From positions 1-7,559 of the forward strand of contig CAZEFK010000287.1 in assembly GCA_964511405.1 (NCBI GenBank): DNA of 7,559 bases, in the 5' to 3' direction. This DNA is from CAZEFK01 sp964511405. GTDB lineage: Bacteria > Pseudomonadota > Alphaproteobacteria > Elsterales > Elsteraceae. The notes under the pieces were generated by a model that was not told the origin of the DNA, did not search any database, and saw nothing but the letters and a program-made list of their open reading frames with translations. Position numbers and translations under genes: made by a program. This document shows, piece by piece, positions 1-6,229 of this stretch. Position 1 is the stretch's first letter. Every line of letters begins with the position of its first letter.

Positions 1-1026
1 CACCGCCAGGCCCAGCTCGAACTCGACGTCGGCGACCGAGGCGCGGATGGTGGTGGTACGGTCGGTCAGGGGCGTGACCGAGATGGCGCCCGGCAGCGCC
101 GCCTGCAACTGGGGCAGCAGGGCGTGGATGGCGTCGACGACGCTGATGACGTTGGCGCCGGGCTGGCGCTGGATGTTCAGGATCACCGCCGGCGTCGTGT
201 TCATCCACGCCGCCAGGTGGACGTTCTCGGCGCTGTCGACCAGCTGGGCTACGTCGGACAGCCGGACCGGGGCGCCGTCCTTGTAGGCGATGACCAGGTC
301 CTTGTACTGCTGGGCGCTGGTCAGCTGGTCGTTGGCGTTGATCGTGTAGGCGCGCGTCGGCCCATCCAGGTTGCCCTTGGGGGTGTTGACGTTGGCGTTG
401 GCGACGGTGGTGCGCAGGTCGTCGAGGTTGAGGCCGTAGGCGGCCAGCGCCCGGGGGTTGGCGCGCACCCGCACCGCCGGGCGCTGGCCGCCGCTGATGC
501 TGACCAGCCCGACCCCCGGCAGCTGCGAGATCTTCTGGGCGAGCCGGGTGTCGGCATAGTCCTCGACCTCGGTCAGCGGCAGGGTCGTCGAGGTTACGGC
601 CAGGGTCAGCACCGGCGCGTCGGCCGGGTTGACCTTGGCGTAGATCGGCGGCGCCGGCAGGTCCGCGGGCAGCAGGTTGCCCGCCGCGTTCATCGCCGCC
701 TGGACCTCCTGCTCGGCGATGTCCAAGGGCAGGGTCAGGTCGAACTGCAGCGTGATCACCGAGGCCCCGGCGGCGCTGGTCGACGACATCTGGTTGAGGC
801 TGGCCATCTGCCCGAACTGGCGTTCGAGCGGCGCCGTCACGGCCGAGGTCATGACCTCGGGGCTGGCGCCCGGATAGAAGGTCGTGACCTGGATGGTCGG
901 ATAGTCGACCTCGGGCAGCGCCGCCAGCGGCAGGTAGCGGAACGCCACGAACCCGACCAGCAGGATCGCCAGCATCAGCAGCGACGTGCCGACCGGCCGC
1001 AGAATGAACGGACGCGACGGGTTCAT
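1..1026 (-). CDS. mdtB: MdtB-like RND multidrug efflux pump, N-terminal part (cut by left edge)
   Basis: This is the N-terminal third (342 residues) of a resistance-nodulation-division inner-membrane pump, which uses the proton gradient to export drugs or detergents through a tripartite complex. The reading frame is open from the ATG at 1026 to the window edge. Residues 1-12 (MNPSRPFILRPV), a first membrane helix at about 13-30, PEVDYPTIQV at 39-48, YPGASPEVMTSAV at 51-63, APLERQFGQM at 65-74, VGLVSISGGQRPAVRV at 172-187 and IQRQPGAN at 285-292 closely follow remembered E. coli MdtB rather than MdtC. The part seen is TM1 plus the first half of the periplasmic porter domain. The proton-relay residues lie beyond the edge. 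It follows the adaptor gene by 40 nt in the same direction, and no clear Shine-Dalgarno precedes the ATG, so translation may depend on coupling. MdtB normally works with MdtC, so an mdtC gene may follow outside the window. Confidence 0.93.
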   Translation of the reverse strand, partial: MNPSRPFILRPVGTSLLMLAILLVGFVAFRYLPLAALPEVDYPTIQVTTFYPGASPEVMTSAVTAPLERQFGQMASLNQMSSTSAAGASVITLQFDLTLPLDIAEQEVQAAMNAAGNLLPADLPAPPIYAKVNPADAPVLTLAVTSTTLPLTEVEDYADTRLAQKISQLPGVGLVSISGGQRPAVRVRANPRALAAYGLNLDDLRTTVANANVNTPKGNLDGPTRAYTINANDQLTSAQQYKDLVIAYKDGAPVRLSDVAQLVDSAENVHLAAWMNTTPAVILNIQRQPGANVISVVDAIHALLPQLQAALPGAISVTPLTDRTTTIRASVADVEFELGLAV

Positions 1027-1070
1027 GGGGCGCTAAAGCAAAGCATCTCGATGCGATGCGGACTGCTCAT
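1023..1070 (-). other. 15-codon mini-ORF bridging mdtA and mdtB (possible translational-coupling element)
   Basis: On the minus strand the mdtA stop is part of CCATGA. The ATG at 1070-1068 overlaps that stop as ATGA and opens a frame of 15 codons (MSSPHRIEMLCFSAP). Its TGA at 1025-1023 overlaps the mdtB ATG at 1026-1024, again as ATGA. The frame therefore fills the 40-nt gap exactly and links the two genes by stop/start overlaps. No Shine-Dalgarno is visible before either ATG, which fits ribosomes terminating and restarting in turn. The overlaps are seen directly; the coupling role is inference. It could be chance, since short open frames are common. Confidence 0.4.
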
Positions 1071-2350
1071 GGCGCGGGGCGTCGCCGTGGCTTCGGCTGG
1101 CCGGGCGGCGCCGGTGCCGGGGCGGCGGCCGCGGCCGCGGCATCCGGTACCGTGACCGCGGCGCCGTCCTTCAGCTTGTCGGCGCCGTCGACCACGACGC
1201 GCTCACCGGGCGCGAGGCCCTCGGTGACCGCGACCCGGGTGCCGTCGCCGGGGCCGAGCTTGACCGGGCGCACGGTCACCGTGTCGTCGGCCTTGATCAC
1301 ATAGACGAAGGTGCCGGGCGCCCCGCGCTGGACCGCCGAGGTCGGCACGATCACGGCGCCGCGTAGGGTATCGACCAGCAGGTGGATGTTGACGAACTGG
1401 TTCGGGAACAGCCCTTCGTCGTCGTTGGCAAACTGCGCCTTCAGTTTCACCGTGCCGGTGTTGACGTCGATCTGGTTGTCGACGGTCTCGAGCATGCCCT
1501 CGGCCAGCTTGGTCGTGTCGCTGCGGTCGTAGGCGGTGGCCGGCAGCTTGGCGCCGGCCCGCAGCCGCTGCATGATCGCCGGCACATTGTCCTCGGGCAG
1601 CGTGAACACCACGCTGATCGGCTTGAGCTGGGTCACCACCACGATGCCATTGGCGTCGTTGACCGTGACGTAGTTGCCCTGGTCGACCTGGCGCAGGCCG
1701 ACGCGGCCGGCGATCGGCGACAGGATCCGGCAATAGGCCAGGTTGAGCCGGGCGGTGCCGAGCTGCGCCTGGTCGGTGCGCACGGTCGCCGTGTACTGGC
1801 CGACCAGCGCCGCCTGGGTGTCGAGCTGCTGCTTGGCCAGCGAGTCCTGGGCGACCAGCGTGCGGTAGCGCGTGAGGTCGAGCTGGGCGTTCTTGAGCAA
1901 CGCCTGGTCGCGGGCGAGCTGGCCTTCGGACTGGTCCACCGCCAGCTGATACGGCCGGGGATCGACCAGGGCCAGGAAGTCGCCCTTCTCGACCTCCTGG
2001 CCTTCCCGGAAAGCGATCTGCACCAGCTGCCCGGCGATCTGGGTGCGCACGGTCACGGTGTTGAGCGGCGTCACGGTGCCGAGGCCGCTCAGGCCGACCG
2101 GCATGTCCCCGGCCTGGGCGGCCGCGGCCACCACCGGCATCGGGCCCTGGGCGGCGAAGCGCCCGCGCGGCGCGGCGGGCTTGGTTTGGGAAGCCGGCGG
2201 GCCGCCGCCGTGCGTCCGCAGATAGATCCCCACGCCGGCCAAGGCCGCGACCAGCACCAGCCCGACGACGAGGCGGCCCCGCAGCGAGCGTCGGCGGCTC
2301 CGGCGCCGGGCGGTCGCCGGCTCGACATCGATGATGCGGTGTTCGTCCAT
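1067..2350 (-). CDS. mdtA: MdtA-like RND periplasmic adaptor (membrane fusion protein)
   Basis: This 427-residue protein is the HlyD-type adaptor that joins the RND pump to an outer-membrane channel. A basic N-terminus (about 15-26) precedes one membrane anchor (about 27-44). The barrel/lipoyl half-motif follows at 87-130 (GLGTVTPLNTVTVRTQIAGQ, then EGQEVEKGDFLALVDPRPY to 134). An alpha-helical hairpin rich in Q, A, L and D runs from about 136 to 200, and the second lipoyl half is at 208-245 (ILSPIAGRVGLRQVDQGN). VFTLPEDNVP (248-257), DNQIDVNTGTVKLKAQF (291-307) and LFPNQFVN (314-321) match remembered MdtA. The Ala/Pro-rich tail from 404, with basic residues near its end, looks lineage-specific. 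I chose the ATG at 2350 because the membrane anchor then sits near the N-terminus; the frame stays open upstream to 2551, but that part overlaps the amidohydrolase gene. Only a weak GAGG lies close before the ATG. mdtB follows after 40 nt. Confidence 0.93.
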   Translation of the reverse strand: MDEHRIIDVEPATARRRSRRRSLRGRLVVGLVLVAALAGVGIYLRTHGGGPPASQTKPAAPRGRFAAQGPMPVVAAAAQAGDMPVGLSGLGTVTPLNTVTVRTQIAGQLVQIAFREGQEVEKGDFLALVDPRPYQLAVDQSEGQLARDQALLKNAQLDLTRYRTLVAQDSLAKQQLDTQAALVGQYTATVRTDQAQLGTARLNLAYCRILSPIAGRVGLRQVDQGNYVTVNDANGIVVVTQLKPISVVFTLPEDNVPAIMQRLRAGAKLPATAYDRSDTTKLAEGMLETVDNQIDVNTGTVKLKAQFANDDEGLFPNQFVNIHLLVDTLRGAVIVPTSAVQRGAPGTFVYVIKADDTVTVRPVKLGPGDGTRVAVTEGLAPGERVVVDGADKLKDGAAVTVPDAAAAAAAPAPAPPGQPKPRRRPAP

Positions 2351-2375
2351 GCCTCGGGGCCTGTCAGCGTCCCAC

Positions 2376-2381
2376 CTTATA
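2376..2381 (-). promoter_or_regulatory. -10-like box (TATAAG) upstream of mdtA
   Basis: In the 59-nt gap between the amidohydrolase stop and mdtA, the minus strand reads CGCGTATAAGGTGGG. TATAAG differs from the sigma-70 -10 consensus at one position and stands out in a very GC-rich surrounding, about 25 nt before the mdtA ATG. No convincing -35 hexamer is seen 16-18 nt upstream, where the DNA is GGC/GCG-rich. It may allow mdtAB to be transcribed separately from the genes upstream, possibly with an activator, but this is a weak call. Confidence 0.25.
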
Positions 2382-2409
2382 CGCGCCCGCCGGCCGCGCC
2401 ATGTGGGGG

Positions 2410-3267
2410 TCAGTCCGGCGGCAGGCCATAGGTGCGGATGGCGGTGGTCCGGTACAGCCGGCGCTGCTCGTCGGCCGAGGCACCGGCGACGATGCGGTCC
2501 AGCGCCGCCACCCAGTCGGCATAGCCGCCGGCCAGCGTCACCACCGGCCAATCGCCGCCGAACAGGACGCGGTCAAAGCCGAAGCACGCGATCACATGCT
2601 CGATGTAAGGCGCGATCTGGTCGGGGGTCCAGACGCGGTGGCCGGCCTCGGTGATCACGCCCGAGACCTTGCACACCAGGTTGGGCAGCGCCGCAGCCGC
2701 GCGGATCTCAGCGCGCCAGGGCTCGACCAGCCCGGCGGCGATGCCGGGCTTGCCGATATGGTCGAGGACGAAGGCCACGTCCGGGCAGCGCCGCACCAGC
2801 TCCAGCGCTTCTCCCAGCTGCGGATGATGGACGCAGATGTCGAAGGGCAGGCCGCGGCGGCCGACCCGCCGCACCCCCTCCACGAACGCCGGGGCGGTGC
2901 AGAAGCCGGCCGGCCGGCCCTGGATCAGGCGGCGGATGCCCGTGAGCGGGCCTGATGCGGCCAGGGCGTCCAGCTCGCCCTCGACCGCGGCGCCGCGCTC
3001 GACCCGGGCACAGGCGATGGCGCCCTGGATGCGGCGGTCGGCCCGGGCGAGCCCGGCCACGAACCCGGCTTCGGCGACGGCCTGGCCGTCGGCGACGTCG
3101 ACCTCGGCGAAGACGATGCGGTCGACCGCCACCGGTTCAGTCGCGCGGTCGAAGTCGGCGGGCAGGTGGCTGCCGGCGATCGCCGGCACCTCGGCCAGCC
3201 AGGGATAGAACAGCCGGTCGACGTCATACAGGTGGACATGGGCGTCCACGATCGGAAAGGCGGGCAT
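2410..3267 (-). CDS. COG3618-type amidohydrolase (Amidohydro_2 family, lactonase-like TIM-barrel hydrolase)
   Basis: This 285-residue protein is a probable cytoplasmic metal-dependent hydrolase of the amidohydrolase superfamily. The branch includes sugar lactonases such as L-fuconolactonase and 2-pyrone-4,6-dicarboxylate hydrolase. It opens with the strand-1 metal motif VDAHVHLYD (H10 and H12). IRRLIQGRP follows at 111-119, DICVHHPQ at 143-150 (H147/H148), FVLDHIGKP at 166-174 (H170), CKVSG at 199-203 and FGGDWPV at 236-242, with D239 as the likely catalytic aspartate. The order, spacing and length (family about 270-300) are normal, so it looks active. The ATG at 3267 is favoured by a strong GGGGGA Shine-Dalgarno a few bases upstream; the frame is open further up, but that extension covers the end of the lpxR-like gene. 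The substrate cannot be read from the sequence. No sugar-catabolism genes are adjacent; it lies 40 nt after the lpxR-like gene and 59 nt before mdtA. Confidence 0.88.
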   Translation of the reverse strand: MPAFPIVDAHVHLYDVDRLFYPWLAEVPAIAGSHLPADFDRATEPVAVDRIVFAEVDVADGQAVAEAGFVAGLARADRRIQGAIACARVERGAAVEGELDALAASGPLTGIRRLIQGRPAGFCTAPAFVEGVRRVGRRGLPFDICVHHPQLGEALELVRRCPDVAFVLDHIGKPGIAAGLVEPWRAEIRAAAALPNLVCKVSGVITEAGHRVWTPDQIAPYIEHVIACFGFDRVLFGGDWPVVTLAGGYADWVAALDRIVAGASADEQRRLYRTTAIRTYGLPPD

Positions 3268-3278
3268 GGCTCCCCCAG

Positions 3279-3302
3279 GGCAGTTTCCGAAGGATATCTG
3301 CC
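3279..3302 (-). other. Hairpin in the lpxR-like gene/amidohydrolase spacer
   Basis: Within the 40-nt spacer the minus strand folds as a 5-bp stem (GGCAG with CTGCC), continued after a bulge by a short inner stem (T, mismatch, TCC with GGA) closed by a three-base loop. No T-run follows, so it is not a classical intrinsic terminator. It ends a few bases before the GGGGGA Shine-Dalgarno of the amidohydrolase gene. An mRNA-processing, 3'-end-stabilising or translation-modulating role is possible but not shown. Confidence 0.4.
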
Positions 3303-3307
3303 GAGGG

Positions 3308-4315
3308 TCAGAACGGCAGCACCACCGACGCCGTGATCGTGCCGAAATTGTCGGCCTTGCGCTGGGTGGTGAACTCGTCCGAGCGCAACAGATAGGCATA
3401 GCTCAGGCGCAGCACGTCGAACGCCGACAGTTCCGCGCCCAGCTCGACATCCCCGACCAGCACGCGCCGGGTCACGTGCGGGCTGTCGTGGAAACTGTTG
3501 CCGTCCAGGAAGATGTTGCGGGCGACGGCGCGGCCCTCGGTGCCGACGAAGACCGACCAGGCGACCGGCCAGTCCGGGTCCAGCCGGTCGGCGTTGAAAT
3601 AGTCGGTGCCCGATGGGCCCGGCAGGACGCGCGGCGGCCCATAATCGGCGCGCAGGTTCTGGCCGAAGCGCAGGCGGCCGCCGATCGCGCCATAGGTGAA
3701 GACGTTGCCGCCGACCAGCCCGGCCGACGGGATCGCGTCGGCCGCGAAGTCATGGCCGAAGTCCGCGATGTAGCGCCATTTGCGCTCATATTGCAGCACC
3801 AGCCCGGGCTCGTCATGGAGCTGGTAGTTCCAGCCGCGCGACGCCGGCACGCTGATCGCAAGGTGGAACCGGTTCTGGGTCTGGGCGCCGAGCGCGCCCG
3901 GCCCGACCAGGCCCAGCTGGACCTGGACATGGTCGAGCTGCCGGCTGTCGGTGTCCTGGATGGCGTCCAGGCCGCCATACAGCCAGCCGGCATAGGGCCG
4001 GTCGCGCAGATCGGGCACGGCCCGGGTCTTGTCCTCGGGCGTGAACAGGCTTTGGCCGAGCTGGTAGGCGAAGTGCCGCGAGGCGTCGCCCGAATCGGGG
4101 AACATCGGCAGCCGGAAGGCCGCCGACAGGTCGTCGCCGGGCCGGACGTCGCCGGACAGATAGGACAGCCGCAGCCCTTGGGTGTAGTGGCGGTCCAGGT
4201 CGTGCGGCGCGAAGAAGTCGTTCTCTTCGTCGATGGTCAGCCGGCCGGCGTCGGCGGCCGCGGCGATCCGGCAGCCGAAGAGCAGGACGACGCAGAGGAG
4301 GGGGACGGTCCGCAT
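3308..4315 (-). CDS. lpxR: LpxR-family outer-membrane lipid A 3'-O-deacylase (DUF2219)
   Basis: This 335-residue protein should be an outer-membrane beta-barrel that removes the 3'-acyloxyacyl group from lipid A and so remodels the LPS surface. Residues 1-20 form a signal peptide, with likely cleavage near the AAAAD at 18-22. DEENDFF at 29-35 gives N32 and D33. DRHYTQG at 41-47 gives T45, and a lysine sits at 96 before DRPYAGWLYGG (105-115). TQNRFH at 146-151 gives H151, and VGGNVFTYG is at 201-209. From memory these line up with the N, D, T, K and catalytic H of Salmonella LpxR, including its QNRAH segment. The protein ends in VVLPF, the terminal aromatic typical of barrel proteins. I chose the ATG at 4315 because it starts the signal peptide cleanly; an in-frame ATG at 4333 adds six residues, and neither has a clear Shine-Dalgarno. 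LFGC at 12-15 is lipobox-like. The MFS gene diverges from it. Confidence 0.87.
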   Translation of the reverse strand: MRTVPLLCVVLLFGCRIAAAADAGRLTIDEENDFFAPHDLDRHYTQGLRLSYLSGDVRPGDDLSAAFRLPMFPDSGDASRHFAYQLGQSLFTPEDKTRAVPDLRDRPYAGWLYGGLDAIQDTDSRQLDHVQVQLGLVGPGALGAQTQNRFHLAISVPASRGWNYQLHDEPGLVLQYERKWRYIADFGHDFAADAIPSAGLVGGNVFTYGAIGGRLRFGQNLRADYGPPRVLPGPSGTDYFNADRLDPDWPVAWSVFVGTEGRAVARNIFLDGNSFHDSPHVTRRVLVGDVELGAELSAFDVLRLSYAYLLRSDEFTTQRKADNFGTITASVVLPF

Positions 4316-4393
4316 GCGCGGGCAACGTACCATGCGGCATTGCGGTTGGCGCGCGGGTTGACGCGGGGCCCGCCGCCGCCGGAGGCTGGCCAA

Positions 4394-5659
4394 GTGGATG
4401 ATCGCGATCAAATCCGAGGGCCGTTCGGCCATCCGGCGTTCCGGCGGTTCTGGGTGTGCCGGCTGCTGAGCGCGCTGGTCTTCCAGATGCAGGGCGTGGC
4501 GCTCGGCTGGTTCGTCTATGATCTGACCCACAGCGCCTTCGATCTGGGGCTGATCGGCCTGGCGCAGTTCCTGCCGGCCGCCGGGCTGGTCCTGGTCACC
4601 GGCCATGTCGCCGACCGCCTGCCCCGGCGCCGGATCATGCTGGCCGCCTACACCGTCCAGGGTGCGGGCAGCCTGGGCCTGCTGCTGGCCAGCCAGGCGG
4701 CGCCGTCGCTGCCGGCGCTGCTGGCGCTGGTGACCCTGATCGGCGCCGCCCGCGCATTCGAGGCGCCGGCCATGCAGGCGATGGTGCCGGGGCTGGTGCC
4801 GCCGGCGCTCTTTACCCGCGCCGTCGGCCACTATTCGGCGGCCAACCAGATCGCCCAGCTGAGCGGGCCGGCGCTGGGCGGCCTGCTCTATGGCCTGGGC
4901 GCGGGCCTGGTGTTCGGATTGGCGGCCGTGGCGATGGCCGGCGCGGTCGGGCTGATGGCCAGCCTCCAGGCGGCGCACCGGCCGCAGGCACGCGAGCCCG
5001 CCAGTTGGCCGGTACTGATCGCCGGCATCACCTTCATCGCCCAGCGCCCGGCGATCCTGGGCGCGATCTCGCTTGATCTGTTCGCGGTGCTGTTCGGCGG
5101 CGCCACGGCGCTGATGCCGGTCTATGCCCGCGACATCCTGGTGGCCGGTCCCTGGGGGCTGGGCCTGCTGCGCTGCGCACCGGCGGCCGGCGCGCTCGCC
5201 ATGGCGACCCTGCTGGCGCGGCGCCCGGTCGGCCGCCCGGCCGGGCGGATCATGCTGGGCGCGGTGGCGCTGTTCGGCCTGGCCACCATCGTCTTCGGCC
5301 TGTCGACGAATCTCCTGCTGTCGGTCGCGGCCCTGGTGGTGATCGGCGCCTCGGACATGGTCAGCGTGGTCGTGCGCCAGTCGCTGGTGCAGCTCGGCAC
5401 GCCGGATGCCATGCGCGGCCGGGTGGCGGCGGTCAACACCGTGTTCATCGGCACCTCCAACCAGCTGGGCGAGTTCGAATCGGGCCTGACTGCGGCCTGG
5501 TTCGGGGCGGTGCCGGCGGTGGTGCTGGGCGGGATCGGCACGCTGGCGGTGGTGGCGCTGTGGGCCTGGCGCTTCCCGCGCCTGCGCCGGCTGGAGCGGC
5601 TGGACGCGGAGTCGATCGCCGCCGCCACGGCGCCGCGCCCGGCCGCGGCCCTCGGCTGA
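4394..5659 (+). CDS. MFS exporter, MFS_3 (EntS-like) type
   Basis: This 421-residue inner-membrane protein is a major facilitator of the 12-helix MFS_3 family, whose known members export siderophores, macrolides and other compounds by proton antiport. FGHPAFRRFWVCRLLS (11-26) is the usual start of this family, before TM1 and WFVYDLT (39-45). The loop 2-3 motif A is GHVADRLPRRR (70-80), with D74, R75 and R78-R80. RAFEAPAMQAMVPGLVP (120-136) and the TPDAMRGRVAAVNTVFIG segment (336-353) are family hallmarks. Hydrophobic stretches alternate to about residue 392, followed by a basic Arg/Leu segment and an Ala-rich tail. The GTG start at 4394 is supported by GGAGG at 4381-4385 with 8 nt spacing; upstream in-frame starts lie inside the oppositely oriented lpxR-like gene. 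It stands alone in its orientation, diverging from the lpxR-like gene across 78 nt. The substrate cannot be inferred. Confidence 0.9.
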   Translation: MDDRDQIRGPFGHPAFRRFWVCRLLSALVFQMQGVALGWFVYDLTHSAFDLGLIGLAQFLPAAGLVLVTGHVADRLPRRRIMLAAYTVQGAGSLGLLLASQAAPSLPALLALVTLIGAARAFEAPAMQAMVPGLVPPALFTRAVGHYSAANQIAQLSGPALGGLLYGLGAGLVFGLAAVAMAGAVGLMASLQAAHRPQAREPASWPVLIAGITFIAQRPAILGAISLDLFAVLFGGATALMPVYARDILVAGPWGLGLLRCAPAAGALAMATLLARRPVGRPAGRIMLGAVALFGLATIVFGLSTNLLLSVAALVVIGASDMVSVVVRQSLVQLGTPDAMRGRVAAVNTVFIGTSNQLGEFESGLTAAWFGAVPAVVLGGIGTLAVVALWAWRFPRLRRLERLDAESIAAATAPRPAAALG

Positions 5660-5756
5660 CGCAACCGGCGGCCGGCCGGCTCGTTACAAAGTGGTGCAAA
5701 AATCGAACAAAGGTCGGGGCGTGAGCCGGCACACTAGCCCGTTCATCGCGCTTTCA

Positions 5757-5773
5757 TTGGACAAGACTTTGCT
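5757..5773 (+). promoter_or_regulatory. Candidate sigma-54 (-24/-12) promoter upstream of the unknown-protein/RAM pair
   Basis: The 17-base stretch at 5757-5773 reads TTGGACAAGACTTTGCT. It has the invariant GG (5759-5760) and GC (5771-5772) exactly 10 bases apart, with TTGC[A/T] at the -12 end and [C/T]TGG at the -24 end, as in the sigma-54 consensus YTGGCACGRNNNTTGCW. The CACG core is not matched. It sits in an AT-richer pocket about 70 nt before the ATG at 5843, predicting transcription from about 5784. A TAAATA at 5773-5778 could instead be a sigma-70-type -10, but with no good -35. A single NtrC-type half-site GGTGCA lies at 5693-5698. Confidence 0.35.
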
Positions 5774-5842
5774 AAATACTGGACCCTGATCGAGTCTTCG
5801 CCTTCGGGAGCGCCGGTGCAGCACGGCAAAGGAAACGGCACG

Positions 5843-6211
5843 ATGATCGTCCAGCTCGTCATCCAGCCCGAGGAATGGCCGCGCCTGCGCGACCTGCTGC
5901 GCAGCGGCTTCGGCCCGGAGGAGGTGGTGCTGATCGGGCAGGCGCCGGCCGATCCCCGGACTGCGGCCGGCGGCGGCCTGATGCTGCTGGAGGCCCAGGA
6001 GGAGACGCTGTGGCGCCAGCGCCTGGACGAGCTGATGAACAAGCGCCAGAAGATGCGGATCACCGACGGCGTGCGCGCCTATGCCGACCGCCCGGCCATC
6101 GTGGCCATCGTCGACACGCCCTATGCGGCGCGGATCAGCGAGCAGGCCGCGGCGGCGATGCGGGCGGAAGTGGACGACGCGCTGAAACGGGTGCAGGCTC
6201 GCCGCCAGTGA
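5843..6211 (+). CDS. Hypothetical protein, 122 residues
   Basis: I do not recognise this protein. The ATG at 5843 is chosen because AAAGGA at 5828-5833 stands 9 nt upstream; a GTG at 5816 would add nine unlikely residues. The product has no signal peptide or membrane helix, so it is probably cytoplasmic. A beta-strand-like start (IVQLVIQ, 2-8) is followed by EEWPRLRDLLRSGF (10-23), a hydrophobic VVLIGQAP (28-35), a charged helix with LWRQRLDELMNKRQKM (56-71), a second hydrophobic strand PAIVAIVDTPYAARI (84-98) and a C-terminal Ala/Glu/Arg helix (99-122). This looks like a small alpha/beta fold. Codon use matches the neighbours, so it is likely a real gene and not a chance frame. The stand-alone RAM-domain gene starts 18 nt after its stop, suggesting a two-gene operon. 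Confidence 0.72.
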   Translation: MIVQLVIQPEEWPRLRDLLRSGFGPEEVVLIGQAPADPRTAAGGGLMLLEAQEETLWRQRLDELMNKRQKMRITDGVRAYADRPAIVAIVDTPYAARISEQAAAAMRAEVDDALKRVQARRQ

Positions 6212-6229
6212 GTGTCTTTGGGGGCGGCG

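Noticed and set aside
1120..1142. GGCCGC-type repetition near the mdtA 3' end as a regulatory repeat
   Set aside because: It is simply the GCC/GCG codons of an alanine run (residues 404-410) in the Ala/Pro-rich tail of MdtA.
124..1155. A 343-codon plus-strand frame opposite mdtB
   Set aside because: The minus strand encodes an uninterrupted MdtB match. The plus frame is a Gly/Arg/Asp/Val-rich shadow.
2351..2551. N-terminal extension of MdtA to an upstream in-frame ATG at 2551
   Set aside because: It would overlap the end of the amidohydrolase gene and put about 67 non-family residues before the membrane anchor. ATG 2350 gives a normal adaptor length.
4346..4361. TTGGCGCGCGGGTTGA as a sigma-54 site for the MFS gene
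   Set aside because: At the 10-base spacing the invariant GC is GA, and the surrounding DNA is GC-rich enough to yield such near matches by chance.
5665..5682. GC-rich palindrome (GCCGGCCGGC) after the MFS stop as a terminator
   Set aside because: It is self-complementary with no loop of useful size and no following T-run, so there is no support for an intrinsic terminator.
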